From: Lacticaseibacillus nasuensis JCM 17158
GTDB lineage: Bacteria > Bacillota > Bacilli > Lactobacillales > Lactobacillaceae
Length of the DNA: 64,000 nucleotides
Direction: 5' to 3'
Assembly (NCBI RefSeq): GCF_001434705.1
Contig: NZ_AZDJ01000030.1
Location: 1 to 64,000, forward strand
This document shows, piece by piece, positions 7,691-15,976 of this stretch. How positions within the stretch are numbered: position 1 is the first letter of the stretch; the number at the start of each line of letters is the position of its first letter. A program made the translations under genes and the position numbers. A model generated the notes under the pieces. That model was not told where the DNA came from and did no database searches. It worked only from the letters and a program-made list of their open reading frames with translations.

Positions 7691-9238
7691 TCATTCCCAC
7701 TCAACCGTTGCTGGCGGCTTGCTCGTAATATCATAGACGACGCGATTGACGTGCGCCACCTCATTGACGATCCGACTGGAGATTTCCTGCAACACTTCCC
7801 AGTCGATGCGTGCGAAGTCGGCGGTCATGCCGTCGATGCTGGTGATGGCGCGAATGGCGATGGTGTAATCATACGTGCGCCCATCCCCCATGACGCCGAC
7901 GCTGCGGATGCCCGGCAGCACCGTGAAGTATTGCCAGATATCCTGGTCGAGGCCGTGGTTTTTGATCTCTTCGCGTAAAATTGCATCGGAATCGCGGACA
8001 ATTTCCAGCTTGGCTGGCGTGACCTCGCCGAGCACCCGAATGCCCAGGCCAGGGCCCGGGAACGGCTGGCGCCACACGAGTGCATGCGGAATGCCGAGGC
8101 GTTCGCCGAGTTCGCGCGCTTCGTCCTTGAACAGCTTGTTCAACGGCTCGATGAGCTTAAACTGCAAGTCCTTCGGCAAGCCGCCAACGTTGTGGTGACT
8201 CTTGATGGTTTGCGCGGTATCGGTACCGGATTCGACGACATCGGTATACAGCGTGCCTTGCGCGAGGTATTCGATGCCGTGCAACTTACGCGCCTCGGCG
8301 TTGAAGACTTCGATGAAGTCGCGGCCGATGATCTTGCGCTTTTGCTCCGGGTCGGTGACGCCCTTGAGGTCACCCAAGAAGCGCTCGGCGGCGTTCACCT
8401 TGATGATCTTCACGCCCAGCCCGCGGCCGAGGCTATCCATCACCTGGTCGGCCTCGTTTTTCCGTAACAAGCCGTGGTCGACGAAAATCGCGGTGAGCTG
8501 CGAGCCAATCGCCTTGTTGAGCAGCGCGGCGACAACGGAACTGTCGACGCCGCCGGACAACCCGAGCAGCACCTGCTTGTCGCCGACTTCCGCCCGGATG
8601 GCTTCGATTTGTTGTTCGATGAAATCGCCCATGTTCCAATTGGCTTGGGCGCCGCAAACGTCGAAGGCAAAATGGTGCAGGATTTCGTGGCCATACTTGG
8701 TGTGTTGAACTTCGGCGTGGAACTGGATGCCGTAAAACTGACGGTCATCGTCGGCCATCGCCGCGATTGGGCAGTTGGCGCTGGTGGCGGTGACATGGAA
8801 CCCAGCTGGGGCTTCATGCACCAAGTCGCCGTGGCTCATCCACACCGTTTGTTCACTAGGCAAATCGGCGAACAGCTTGGCCTGCGGATCCGTCACCGTG
8901 ATGTCGACCTTACCGTACTCGCGGTCCTCAGCAGGCTCCACCTTGCCGCCGAGGCGCTGGGCCATCAGCTGCATGCCGTAGCACACGCCAAGAATCGGAA
9001 TGCCCAGCTGGAAAATCTCGTCGTCGACGCCAAGCGCTCCGGCGTCATACACCGAGTTCGGCCCGCCGGAGAAAATGATTCCCTTTGGCGCAATCGCCCG
9101 CACCTCTGCGGCCGTGATGGTGTGCGGCTTCAACTCGGAATAGATGCCAAATTCCCGAATCCGCCGCGTGATCAATTGATTGTACTGACTGCCGTAATCC
9201 AAGACGATGATCTTGTCGTAATCGTCAGTGGTTGCCAA
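7691..9238 (-). CDS. guaA: GMP synthase (glutamine-hydrolysing)
   Basis: Converts XMP, ATP and glutamine to GMP, the last step of guanylate synthesis, in the cytoplasm. 515 residues from TTG at 9238, chosen because AAGGAG is 9 nt upstream and the usual start of the family ([16 protein letters not shown]) follows; an ATG 36 bp upstream lacks a site. The class I amidotransferase half has GVCYGMQ (nucleophile Cys) and FHAEVQHT (His/Glu, with Ala where Pro is usual). The synthetase half has the P-loop [10 protein letters not shown], and the C-terminal dimerisation domain ends [12 protein letters not shown]. Monocistronic, with its own promoter and terminator. Confidence 0.97.
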   Translation of the reverse strand: MATTDDYDKIIVLDYGSQYNQLITRRIREFGIYSELKPHTITAAEVRAIAPKGIIFSGGPNSVYDAGALGVDDEIFQLGIPILGVCYGMQLMAQRLGGKVEPAEDREYGKVDITVTDPQAKLFADLPSEQTVWMSHGDLVHEAPAGFHVTATSANCPIAAMADDDRQFYGIQFHAEVQHTKYGHEILHHFAFDVCGAQANWNMGDFIEQQIEAIRAEVGDKQVLLGLSGGVDSSVVAALLNKAIGSQLTAIFVDHGLLRKNEADQVMDSLGRGLGVKIIKVNAAERFLGDLKGVTDPEQKRKIIGRDFIEVFNAEARKLHGIEYLAQGTLYTDVVESGTDTAQTIKSHHNVGGLPKDLQFKLIEPLNKLFKDEARELGERLGIPHALVWRQPFPGPGLGIRVLGEVTPAKLEIVRDSDAILREEIKNHGLDQDIWQYFTVLPGIRSVGVMGDGRTYDYTIAIRAITSIDGMTADFARIDWEVLQEISSRIVNEVAHVNRVVYDITSKPPATVEWE

Positions 9239-9273
9239 GTCCCCACGCTCCTTACGTTTTATGAATTGAAACA

Positions 9274-9302
9274 ATTGTACAGATATTCCGCCGGCCGGTC
9301 AA
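9274..9302 (-). promoter_or_regulatory. guaA promoter
   Basis: On the minus strand TTGACC (9297-9302), a 17-bp spacer and TACAAT (9274-9279), about 36 bp before the start codon. Near-consensus sigma-A promoter. The leader is too short for a purine riboswitch. Confidence 0.75.
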
Positions 9303-9354
9303 TTGACCCTGTGAAAACTCTCATGGAAGGCTTGCGTAAGTTGGCCTCAGCCAA

Positions 9355-9398
9355 AAAATCGCGCCACCGCTGTCGTACAACAGCGGTGGCGCGATTTT
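9355..9398 (-). terminator. thrS terminator, 19-bp perfect stem
   Basis: AAAATCGCGCCACCGCTGT (9355-9373) and its exact complement (9380-9398) around a 6-nt loop, with A/T tracts on both sides. It lies 22 bp after the thrS stop. Confidence 0.9.
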
Positions 9399-9419
9399 GC
9401 TTGTCAGCGTAAAACTAGG

Positions 9420-11381
9420 TTAAAACTGGCTGGCGACGTCGCTTGGCTTGGTTTTGCCATCGCGACTGTAGTTCTTCACCTCAGCCTGCATGCTTTCGAT
9501 GAACATCTTGGTCGATTCCTCCTCGGTGTGCGTCTCGCCATACTTGCGGACGGAGACGCCGGCGTTGGCGCGTTCGGCTTCGCCGACCACCACGGTATAC
9601 GGAATCTTTTGGGTTTGGGCTTCACGAATCTTGTAGCCCATCTTCTCGTTGCGCAGATCCATGTCGACGCGCAGGCCGGCCTTGAGCATCTTATCGTGCA
9701 ACTCCTTGACGTAGTCGCCTTGCTCGTCGGGGTTGACCGGGATCAGCATGGCTTGCGTTGGGGCCAACCAGGTTGGGAAAGCCCCTTTGTAGATTTCCGT
9801 CAGGTAGGCGATGAAGCGCTCCATCGTGCCGACGATGCCGCGGTGAATCATGACCGGCCGGTGCTCCTGGCCGTCTTTGCCGACGTAGGTCAGCTCGAAG
9901 CGTTCTGGCAGCATGAAGTCCAGCTGAATGGTGGACATCGTTTCGTCGTTGCCCAGCGCCGTCTTGGTTTGGATATCGAGCTTCGGACCGTAAAACGCGG
10001 CTTCCCCTTCGGCTTCGTAGTAGTCCAAGCCCAAGTCGTCCATGGCGCCCTTCAGCATCGTCTGGCTCCGGTTCCACATTTCGTCGTCATCGAAGTACTT
10101 TTCAGTGTTCTTCGGGTCGCGGTAGGACAAGCGGAAGGTGTAATCGGAAATGTTGAAGTCGGCGTAAACGTCCATGATGAGGCGCAGGATCTTCTTGAAT
10201 TCTTCTTGCACCTGATCCAAGGCGACGAAGGTGTGGCCGTCGTTCAAGGTCATTTCCCGCACGCGCTGCAGGCCGGACAAGGCGCCAGACTTTTCGTAGC
10301 GGTGCATCATGCCCAGTTCGGCGATACGCAGTGGCAATTCGCGATACGAGCGAATGTGGTGCTTGTAAATCTGAATGTGGCTTGGGCAGTTCATCGGCCG
10401 CAATTCAAGCATTTCGCCGTCGCCCATGTCCATTGGCGGGAACATGTCCTCGCGGTAGTGGTCCCAGTGGCCGGAGGTCTTGTACAAATCGAGGTTGGCC
10501 AAGACAGGCGTGTACACGTGCTCGTACCCGTCGGCAAGCTCCTTATCGATGATGTAGCGCTCGATCACGCGGCGAATCGTCGCGCCTTTTGGCATCCAGT
10601 ATGGCAAGCCGGCGCCAACCTTCGGATCCACGAAGAACAAGTCGAGGTCGCGGCCGATGGTGCGGTGGTCGTGCTCGCGGGCTTCTTGACGGTCCTTGGC
10701 GTCTTGTTCGAGGTCGGCGGCCTTGAAGTACGCCGTGCCGTACAGCCGTTGCAGCATTGGGTTGCTGGACTTGCCTTCCCAATATGCCCCAGCCACGCTC
10801 AGCAGGTCAAAATGCTTCACGTCCTTGAGGCTCGGCAAGATGGCCCCCTCGCCGAAGTCCACGAAGTCGCCAAGCTTGAACGCCAACACGGCATCGCCGG
10901 CTTGCGCCAACAGCTTCAGCTTGTAGGGCTGAGCCTTGAACTGCGCCTTAGCATCGGCGGCGGATAATACGACGCGCTCGGCACTGCCCGCGGCTAGCTC
11001 GGCCATTTTGGCCTTCAGCGCCGGCAATTGGTCGACGGTGAGTTGGCTGCCTTGGCGGTCGGTGTCATAGTAGAAGCCGTCGTCGGTTGCCGCGCCGCCG
11101 CCGAGTTGCACGTCGGGATGCAAGGCGTGAATCGCCGCTGCCAACAAGAAGGCCCCGGTTTGGCGCAAAACGGTGAGCGCCTGGTCGTCGTCTTTGGTGA
11201 GGATGGCGATTTTGCCATCGTGAGTGATGGGTGCCTCGATGTCGATCAAGGTGTCGTCCAGCAAGCCGGCGACGGCTTTTTTGCCGAGGCTGACGCTGAT
11301 GGATTGGGCCACGGCCAAAACGGTCGTGCCATCATCAAAGTTTTTGACGTTACCATCTGGAAAAGTTAAAGCAATTGCCAT
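9420..11381 (-). CDS. thrS: Threonyl-tRNA synthetase
   Basis: Charges tRNA-Thr. 653 residues, the normal length for the bacterial enzyme. Domains: N-terminal TGS (residues 1-63), editing domain with HALHP near residue 85, class II catalytic core with motif 2 region [13 protein letters not shown] and motif 3 near [13 protein letters not shown], and a C-terminal anticodon-binding domain ([10 protein letters not shown] onwards). Start ATG 11381 follows AAGGAG. It is controlled by a T-box leader directly upstream and has its own terminator. Confidence 0.98.
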   Translation of the reverse strand: MAIALTFPDGNVKNFDDGTTVLAVAQSISVSLGKKAVAGLLDDTLIDIEAPITHDGKIAILTKDDDQALTVLRQTGAFLLAAAIHALHPDVQLGGGAATDDGFYYDTDRQGSQLTVDQLPALKAKMAELAAGSAERVVLSAADAKAQFKAQPYKLKLLAQAGDAVLAFKLGDFVDFGEGAILPSLKDVKHFDLLSVAGAYWEGKSSNPMLQRLYGTAYFKAADLEQDAKDRQEAREHDHRTIGRDLDLFFVDPKVGAGLPYWMPKGATIRRVIERYIIDKELADGYEHVYTPVLANLDLYKTSGHWDHYREDMFPPMDMGDGEMLELRPMNCPSHIQIYKHHIRSYRELPLRIAELGMMHRYEKSGALSGLQRVREMTLNDGHTFVALDQVQEEFKKILRLIMDVYADFNISDYTFRLSYRDPKNTEKYFDDDEMWNRSQTMLKGAMDDLGLDYYEAEGEAAFYGPKLDIQTKTALGNDETMSTIQLDFMLPERFELTYVGKDGQEHRPVMIHRGIVGTMERFIAYLTEIYKGAFPTWLAPTQAMLIPVNPDEQGDYVKELHDKMLKAGLRVDMDLRNEKMGYKIREAQTQKIPYTVVVGEAERANAGVSVRKYGETHTEEESTKMFIESMQAEVKNYSRDGKTKPSDVASQF

Positions 11382-11416
11382 GATTTCTGCTCCTTTTTAT
11401 TTGACGAAAATGCCAT

Positions 11417-11636
11417 AAAAAAAATCGTCACGAATATTCTTCTAGAATATCCGGGACGATTCCTCGCGGTTCCACCCGACTTGAAAGCACAGCTTTCCAC
11501 TCGTTGCCGATAACCCAGCAGTGGGTGCTTGCGCAAACAACTCGAAAGGTGGTGCGAATCAGGTCGTGTCCGGCTTTCAGCCAAGTCCGGAGCTCTCTGC
11601 AATTGATTCTTATAGCCTTCGTCTGTGTATGCCTAG
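11417..11636 (-). promoter_or_regulatory. T-box riboswitch (threonine) of thrS
   Basis: Minus strand. A stem I with the typical AGAGAGC segment (near 11594-11602) is followed by the T-box sequence GGGTGGAACCGCG (11465-11477). A terminator stem runs 11417-11462 and ends in eight T (AATCGTC pairs with GACGATT). An ACC threonine codon in the ACCACC stretch near 11550 is a plausible specifier. Uncharged tRNA-Thr would stabilise the antiterminator and switch thrS on. Confidence 0.9.
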
Positions 11637-11676
11637 ATTAAACCACTTTGCCGCCAGCGACGCAAGTCACTTGCTG
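11637..11676 (-). promoter_or_regulatory. thrS promoter with palindromic element over the -35 box
   Basis: Minus strand TTGCGT (11660-11665), 17-bp spacer, TTTAAT (11637-11642). The -35 box is inside GCAAG-TCA-CTTGC (11662-11674); positions 11657-11676 match the corresponding tyrS promoter element in 18 of 20 bases. Confidence 0.6.
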
Positions 11677-11706
11677 AAAAAATGTTCACCACCGGCCGAC
11701 ACCTGT

Positions 11707-12627
11707 CTACCCGTTGCGGCGATCGCGCCCGCCAACCACGATTTCCGTTGCGAGAAACTTGACGCGTTCCATGATGCGGCTGGCCTTCAAGCTTTCATTG
11801 TTGCCGACCTCGACGCCGGCCAGGAAATTGGTTAGCTCGGCCATGGTTTTATTCGAGCTAAACAGCGTCGGCAACTCCTCTTGCATGCGGTACTGCAAGA
11901 TAATGCCGAGCACATCGTCGCGGAACCACGGGCTCAGCGACTCGGCGCCGATGTCATCGAGCATCAATACCGGCGCGCGCTTTAACGCGTTGACCTTGGC
12001 CGGCACGCCGTTGGTGGCGATGGCTGCCTTGAGCTCCACCGAATACGTCGGCACGTGGACCAAGGTCGACGCGATGCCTTGGCCGGCCAGCTCGTTGGCG
12101 ATGGCCCCGAGCAGGTAGGTCTTGCCGACGCCGAACGCGCCGGTGAGGTACAGGCCCTTGTGGAATTGGTGCGGCTGTTCCAGCATCGCGCTGACAAACG
12201 CCAAGGCCGCGCTTAACGCCGCATCGCGGTCCTGCGAGTCGTATGTGGCGAAGCTGGCATTTTGGTTGGCCTTAGGCATGCTGATGGCGGTGACTAGGCT
12301 GGCGCGCTTGGCGGCGGCTTGGCTGGCCACCATGGCGGCGGTTGGCTGGTAGGTGATGTCGATCAGGCGGTTAGACACGACCAGCTGTGGCGCGTAGCCC
12401 GGCGCCACCACCGGCTTGCCGGCCGCCGCGGCGTCGCGTTGGCTGACGTATTCGTAGATTTTGGCCGCGCCGCGCGTCACCGCGTCTGGGGCGAGCGCCG
12501 CTTCGTGTTCGTGCAGCCACTGCTGCACGGCCGGATCGGCAACGGCTTGTTGCACGAGCTGCGCGTATTCGCCGGTCATTTGCCGCGCGTCCATCAGCTT
12601 CGCGATTTCTCCCCGCATGTCTTTCAT
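11707..12627 (-). CDS. dnaI: Primosomal helicase-loader protein DnaI
   Basis: Loads the replicative DnaC helicase onto DNA during initiation and restart in Firmicutes. 306 residues. The N-terminal ~130 residues form the helicase-binding region; the AAA+ domain has Walker A GAFGVGKTYLL (about residue 165) and Walker B VLMLDDIGAES. The start codon overlaps the dnaB stop by 4 bp (ATGA), indicating translational coupling. Last gene of the replication operon; thrS has a separate promoter downstream. Confidence 0.95.
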   Translation of the reverse strand: MKDMRGEIAKLMDARQMTGEYAQLVQQAVADPAVQQWLHEHEAALAPDAVTRGAAKIYEYVSQRDAAAAGKPVVAPGYAPQLVVSNRLIDITYQPTAAMVASQAAAKRASLVTAISMPKANQNASFATYDSQDRDAALSAALAFVSAMLEQPHQFHKGLYLTGAFGVGKTYLLGAIANELAGQGIASTLVHVPTYSVELKAAIATNGVPAKVNALKRAPVLMLDDIGAESLSPWFRDDVLGIILQYRMQEELPTLFSSNKTMAELTNFLAGVEVGNNESLKASRIMERVKFLATEIVVGGRDRRNG

Positions 12628-13976
12628 GATTGCGTGCCACCTTTCTCTTGCAGCGCCTTGAGCTTCGCCATTTGTTCTGCCAGTTTAGCCTTAGACACCG
12701 CCGGCTGCTGCGGGCTGGCCGGCGCGGTGCGCTGTTTCAACCACGCCGGCACCTGTTCTTGACGCGCCGGCTTGCGCGAGCGCGGCTTGCGGTTGGCGGC
12801 CTTGGTTTGGTAGTCGCGAATCGCCAGCAACGCGCTTTGCGGGCTGTTGACCCCGGCCTTGAGCCAGGCGTTGGCCACCGAATCGAGGTAGGCCTGATTG
12901 AGGCTGTCGCGGTCGCGCAAGACGTAATCCACCAAGACGTTCAAGGTGTCGTCGTCGAACACGCCGCGGTTGGCGAGGTTGCGCAGTGCCAACGTTTCGT
13001 TGCCGGCCACAAACATTCGCGGCCCTTTTGCCTGCTTCACGGCTTCGAGAAACTGGCGCGGTGCCACGCCGTGCACGCGCTGCAGTAGCGCTTGCTCCTC
13101 CGGCGTCCAGTCGGTGTTGCCCGTGGCTGGCGCGGCCGGTTGCGCGATCGGCGCGTCAGTAAAGGCCGGCGTTTTCTTCTGGTAGGTTTGCTCGGCCAGC
13201 CGGCGCACGGAGGCGGCTGCGACTTTGCCGGTCATCACGTCGGCGGCCTTGCCGATGAGGCGGCTGAGGCTCAGCGCGTCGAGTCCGTAAAACGTGGCGA
13301 TTTCCCCTAACGCGGCTTCTTGTTGCGTGATTTGCTCCGGCGAGACGCCGTAGCCTTGCGCCTGGGTTTTCACCAGCGCCCAGTCGACGCCGGGCTTGCC
13401 GAGGCTCACCTGCGGCGTTGGTTTCTGCTGGGTCGCCGCGCGCGCCGGGGCCAAGTCGGCCGGCGGCGTCACCGAGGTCAGGTGATAGACGTCGAGGAAT
13501 TGGTGCGTGTCGTCTTGCCAATCCGTCCGCGATACCGGTTGCAGCGTGAAGCGCTCGGCCAACTCAACGTAGCGGTGGCCGCCGACGCGATCATACAGCA
13601 ACATCCCCAACAAGTCGTCGGCAAAAAAGCGGTCGGCGGTTAGCGGCGCATACAGCTCGTAAGCGTAATAACGCCCCATCGCGTCGATGGCGGTGTAGGT
13701 TTTCAATAACCCCACGGCCTCGAGGTGCACCCGCGCGTCGTAGAGTTGATCAACTGAAATGTTCAGCACTTCCAGCAGCTGGGTTTGCGGCCGGCGCTCG
13801 GTCATGCTGGGACGGGGCGTGGCCTCTTGCCACAGCGTCAGGTATAACGCCAACGCCACCGGACCGACCAGCGGCTGGTACAGCGCAATGGCCACCTGCT
13901 GCAATTGGTCGCTAAACCAGTTGGCCTGCGCGACGAGATAGGCGTCTTGCGCCATGAAATTTGCGGGTCGCTTCAT
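12624..13976 (-). CDS. dnaB: Replication initiation and membrane attachment protein DnaB (Firmicute type)
   Basis: This is the Bacillus-type DnaB, not the helicase: it acts with DnaD and DnaI to load the helicase and tether the origin to the membrane. 450 residues, AAGGAG site before ATG 13976. N-terminal DnaB/DnaD winged-helix region, then a DDBH2-type helical domain with DTLNVLVDYVL near residues 340-355 and a charged C-terminal tail (RKPRSRKPARQ). It is coupled to dnaI. A strong hairpin with a T tract separates it from nrdR, so it may also be transcribed from its own promoter. Confidence 0.93.
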   Translation of the reverse strand: MKRPANFMAQDAYLVAQANWFSDQLQQVAIALYQPLVGPVALALYLTLWQEATPRPSMTERRPQTQLLEVLNISVDQLYDARVHLEAVGLLKTYTAIDAMGRYYAYELYAPLTADRFFADDLLGMLLYDRVGGHRYVELAERFTLQPVSRTDWQDDTHQFLDVYHLTSVTPPADLAPARAATQQKPTPQVSLGKPGVDWALVKTQAQGYGVSPEQITQQEAALGEIATFYGLDALSLSRLIGKAADVMTGKVAAASVRRLAEQTYQKKTPAFTDAPIAQPAAPATGNTDWTPEEQALLQRVHGVAPRQFLEAVKQAKGPRMFVAGNETLALRNLANRGVFDDDTLNVLVDYVLRDRDSLNQAYLDSVANAWLKAGVNSPQSALLAIRDYQTKAANRKPRSRKPARQEQVPAWLKQRTAPASPQQPAVSKAKLAEQMAKLKALQEKGGTQS

Positions 13977-14001
13977 CGTGTCTCCTTTCTGCCGGCGTGC
14001 T

Positions 14002-14028
14002 CAAAAAAAGCCAGGCGGCCGCCTAGCT
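14002..14028 (-). terminator. Hairpin between nrdR and dnaB
   Basis: Minus strand AGCTAGGCGG-CCGCCTGGCT followed by seven T, beginning within the nrdR stop codon. It would attenuate read-through from polA-mutM-coaE-nrdR into dnaB-dnaI. Confidence 0.7.
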
Positions 14029-14496
14029 ATTTTTCGGCGCATCGCCTTTGGCCATCATGTCTTGCAGCTCCTTCATGAACACGGACATGTCCTTGAATTG
14101 CCGATAAACACTGGCAAAGCGAATGTAGGCCACGTCGTCGACGTCTGCCAAGAGGCTCATCACGTATTCCCCGATGGCCTGACTGGACACCTCGTTTTCG
14201 CCAATGGCGCGCAACTTGTTCTCCACCGAATCGACGATGCCTTGCATCTGTTCCATCGTCACCGGCCGCTTTTCGGCCGCGCGAATCAGGCCCTTGAGGA
14301 TCTTCTCGCGGTTGAATTCCTCGCGGGTGCCGTTCTTCTTGATGACCAACAATGGCGTCTGTTCGACGCGCTCGAAGGTCGTGAAGCGAAAACCGCAGTT
14401 CTCGCACTCCCGCCGGCGCCGAATGGCCTTGCCGCCATCGGTTGGGCGCGAATCCACGACGCGAGAGCTATTGTGATGACAATGTGGGCACTGCAC
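14023..14496 (-). CDS. nrdR: Transcriptional repressor NrdR
   Basis: Nucleotide-sensing repressor of ribonucleotide reductase genes. 157 residues from GTG 14496 (AAGGTGG upstream). Zinc ribbon CPHC...CENCGFRF at residues 3-34, then an ATP-cone domain (about 46-136) with [15 protein letters not shown]. It lies between coaE and dnaB in a replication cluster, as in other lactobacilli. No NrdR box was seen in this window. Confidence 0.97.
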   Translation of the reverse strand: MQCPHCHHNSSRVVDSRPTDGGKAIRRRRECENCGFRFTTFERVEQTPLLVIKKNGTREEFNREKILKGLIRAAEKRPVTMEQMQGIVDSVENKLRAIGENEVSSQAIGEYVMSLLADVDDVAYIRFASVYRQFKDMSVFMKELQDMMAKGDAPKNS

Positions 14497-14532
14497 GGCG
14501 CCACCTTCTTTGCATTTTTTTAGATTATAACA

Positions 14533-15123
14533 TTAATCCCGCCGCAGTTGGGCAATCAAGGCCGCAACTTGCGCCTGCCGCACCGCGGGGCCGCGGCCGT
14601 TATCGATGACAAAATCGGCGCGCGCCACCTTATCGGCCAGCGGCAGCTGCGCGGCGATGCGCGCCTGGGCGGCCGCTGCGCTTAAGCCGTCGCGCGCCAT
14701 CAAGCGCTGCTTTTGCAGCGCCTCAGGCAGCGTCACCACCGCCACGCCGTCAAACGCCGACACCCAGCCGCCTTCATACAACAATGGAATGTCGCCTACC
14801 ACCAGCGGTCCGGTGGCGCTGGCCAAGGCGGCCGTGAGCGTGTCGCGCAACTCCGGTTGGTACAAGTCGTTGAGTTTTGCCAACGCCGCCGGGTCGTTAA
14901 AGACGCGCTGCGCGAGCCGCGCGCGGTCGAGTTGCCCATCGGCGCGCAGCATGGTGGGGCCAAACTGCTTGACGATTTTAGCCAGCACGGGCATCCCTGG
15001 CTGCACCAAGTCATGCGCGATGGCGTCGGCGTCGATCACCGGCACGCCGACGTCGCGAAACTGCGCCGCCACCGTGCTTTTACCGCTGGCGATGCCACCG
15101 GTGAGGCCGAGGCGATAGGTCAT
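14533..15123 (-). CDS. coaE: Dephospho-CoA kinase
   Basis: Final step of coenzyme A synthesis: phosphorylates the 3'-OH of dephospho-CoA. 196 residues from ATG 15123, chosen because it gives the family start MTYRLGLTGGIASGKS with the P-loop and overlaps the mutM stop by 4 bp. DADAIAHDLVQPG (substrate-binding) and a lid region (KQRLMARDGLS) are present. The second CoA gene in the window, coaA, lies ~4 kb upstream. Confidence 0.95.
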   Translation of the reverse strand: MTYRLGLTGGIASGKSTVAAQFRDVGVPVIDADAIAHDLVQPGMPVLAKIVKQFGPTMLRADGQLDRARLAQRVFNDPAALAKLNDLYQPELRDTLTAALASATGPLVVGDIPLLYEGGWVSAFDGVAVVTLPEALQKQRLMARDGLSAAAAQARIAAQLPLADKVARADFVIDNGRGPAVRQAQVAALIAQLRRD

Positions 15124-15965
15124 CGAATCACCCGCTTCCGCAACGGCTGACACTTGGGGCAATAATGCGTGCCGCGCTGGCCCACCTTAATCTTCACGAT
15201 ATCTGTGCCGCAGCGGTCGCAAGGCTCGCCTTGGCGCTCGTAGACGTGCAGCCGGTCTTGAAACCCGCCGCGGGCGCCGGTGGCATCGACGAAGGTGTGG
15301 ACGCTGGTGCCGCCGAGTTGAATCGACTGCGCCAACACCGCGATAATCGCATCGTGAAGCGCGGCGATTTCGGTTTTTTTCAAGGTGCACGCCGGCTGTT
15401 GCGGATTGACCCGTGCCTGCCACAGCGTCTCGTCGGCGTAGATGTTGCCGACGCCGGCGACGACGGTTTGATCCAGCAGCACGGACTTAATCGGGGCCTT
15501 GCGCGCCTTGAGCTTGGCGGCAAACGCCGCCAAGTCGAATTGCGCCGGCGTCGGCTCCGGGCCGAGGCTGGACAGCCCGCTCACCAGGTACTCCTGCCCG
15601 GTGGCAATCAGCTGCATGCGCCCAAACTTGCGCATGTCGTGATAGCGCAGCTGGCTGTCGTCGCTAAAGGTGAACCACACATGGGCGAAACGCCCAAACG
15701 GCACGGTGGGATACGGCACAACTTGATACTTGCCTTCCATGCGCAGGTGGCTGACCATGGTGACGCCGTGGTCGAAGCGAAACAGCAGGTACTTGCCGCG
15801 CCGGTCGAGCCCGGTGACGGTATGCCCCACCAACGTCTGTTGAAAATGCGCCAGGCCGCCGGTGAGGATTTTCTCCCAGTTGGTGCCGATGGCGGTAATG
15901 GTTTTGCCTTGAATCAGCGGCAAGAGGCTCAGCCGCACGTTTTCGACTTCAGGTAATTCTGGCAT
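15120..15965 (-). CDS. mutM: Formamidopyrimidine-DNA glycosylase
   Basis: Excises 8-oxoguanine and formamidopyrimidines and nicks the strand. 281 residues from ATG 15965: the catalytic N-terminal proline needs the mature start PELPEVEN, which excludes the upstream ATG. Conserved Glu3, the H2TH region (LLDQTVVAGVGNIYADE) and the C-terminal zinc finger CDRCGTD...YCPKC are complete. It starts 11 bp behind polA and is coupled to coaE: a repair/CoA operon. Confidence 0.97.
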   Translation of the reverse strand: MPELPEVENVRLSLLPLIQGKTITAIGTNWEKILTGGLAHFQQTLVGHTVTGLDRRGKYLLFRFDHGVTMVSHLRMEGKYQVVPYPTVPFGRFAHVWFTFSDDSQLRYHDMRKFGRMQLIATGQEYLVSGLSSLGPEPTPAQFDLAAFAAKLKARKAPIKSVLLDQTVVAGVGNIYADETLWQARVNPQQPACTLKKTEIAALHDAIIAVLAQSIQLGGTSVHTFVDATGARGGFQDRLHVYERQGEPCDRCGTDIVKIKVGQRGTHYCPKCQPLRKRVIR

Positions 15966-15976
15966 GTGATCCTTCT

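Noticed and set aside
9239-9273. Purine riboswitch ahead of guaA
   Set aside because: The promoter leaves a leader of only about 30 bases, too short for an aptamer.
9528-10967. Plus-strand ORF of 479 residues
   Set aside because: Antisense of thrS, whose strongly biased GC-rich third positions create long open antisense frames. The same holds for most long opposite-strand ORFs here, for example in guaA, mutM and glpK.
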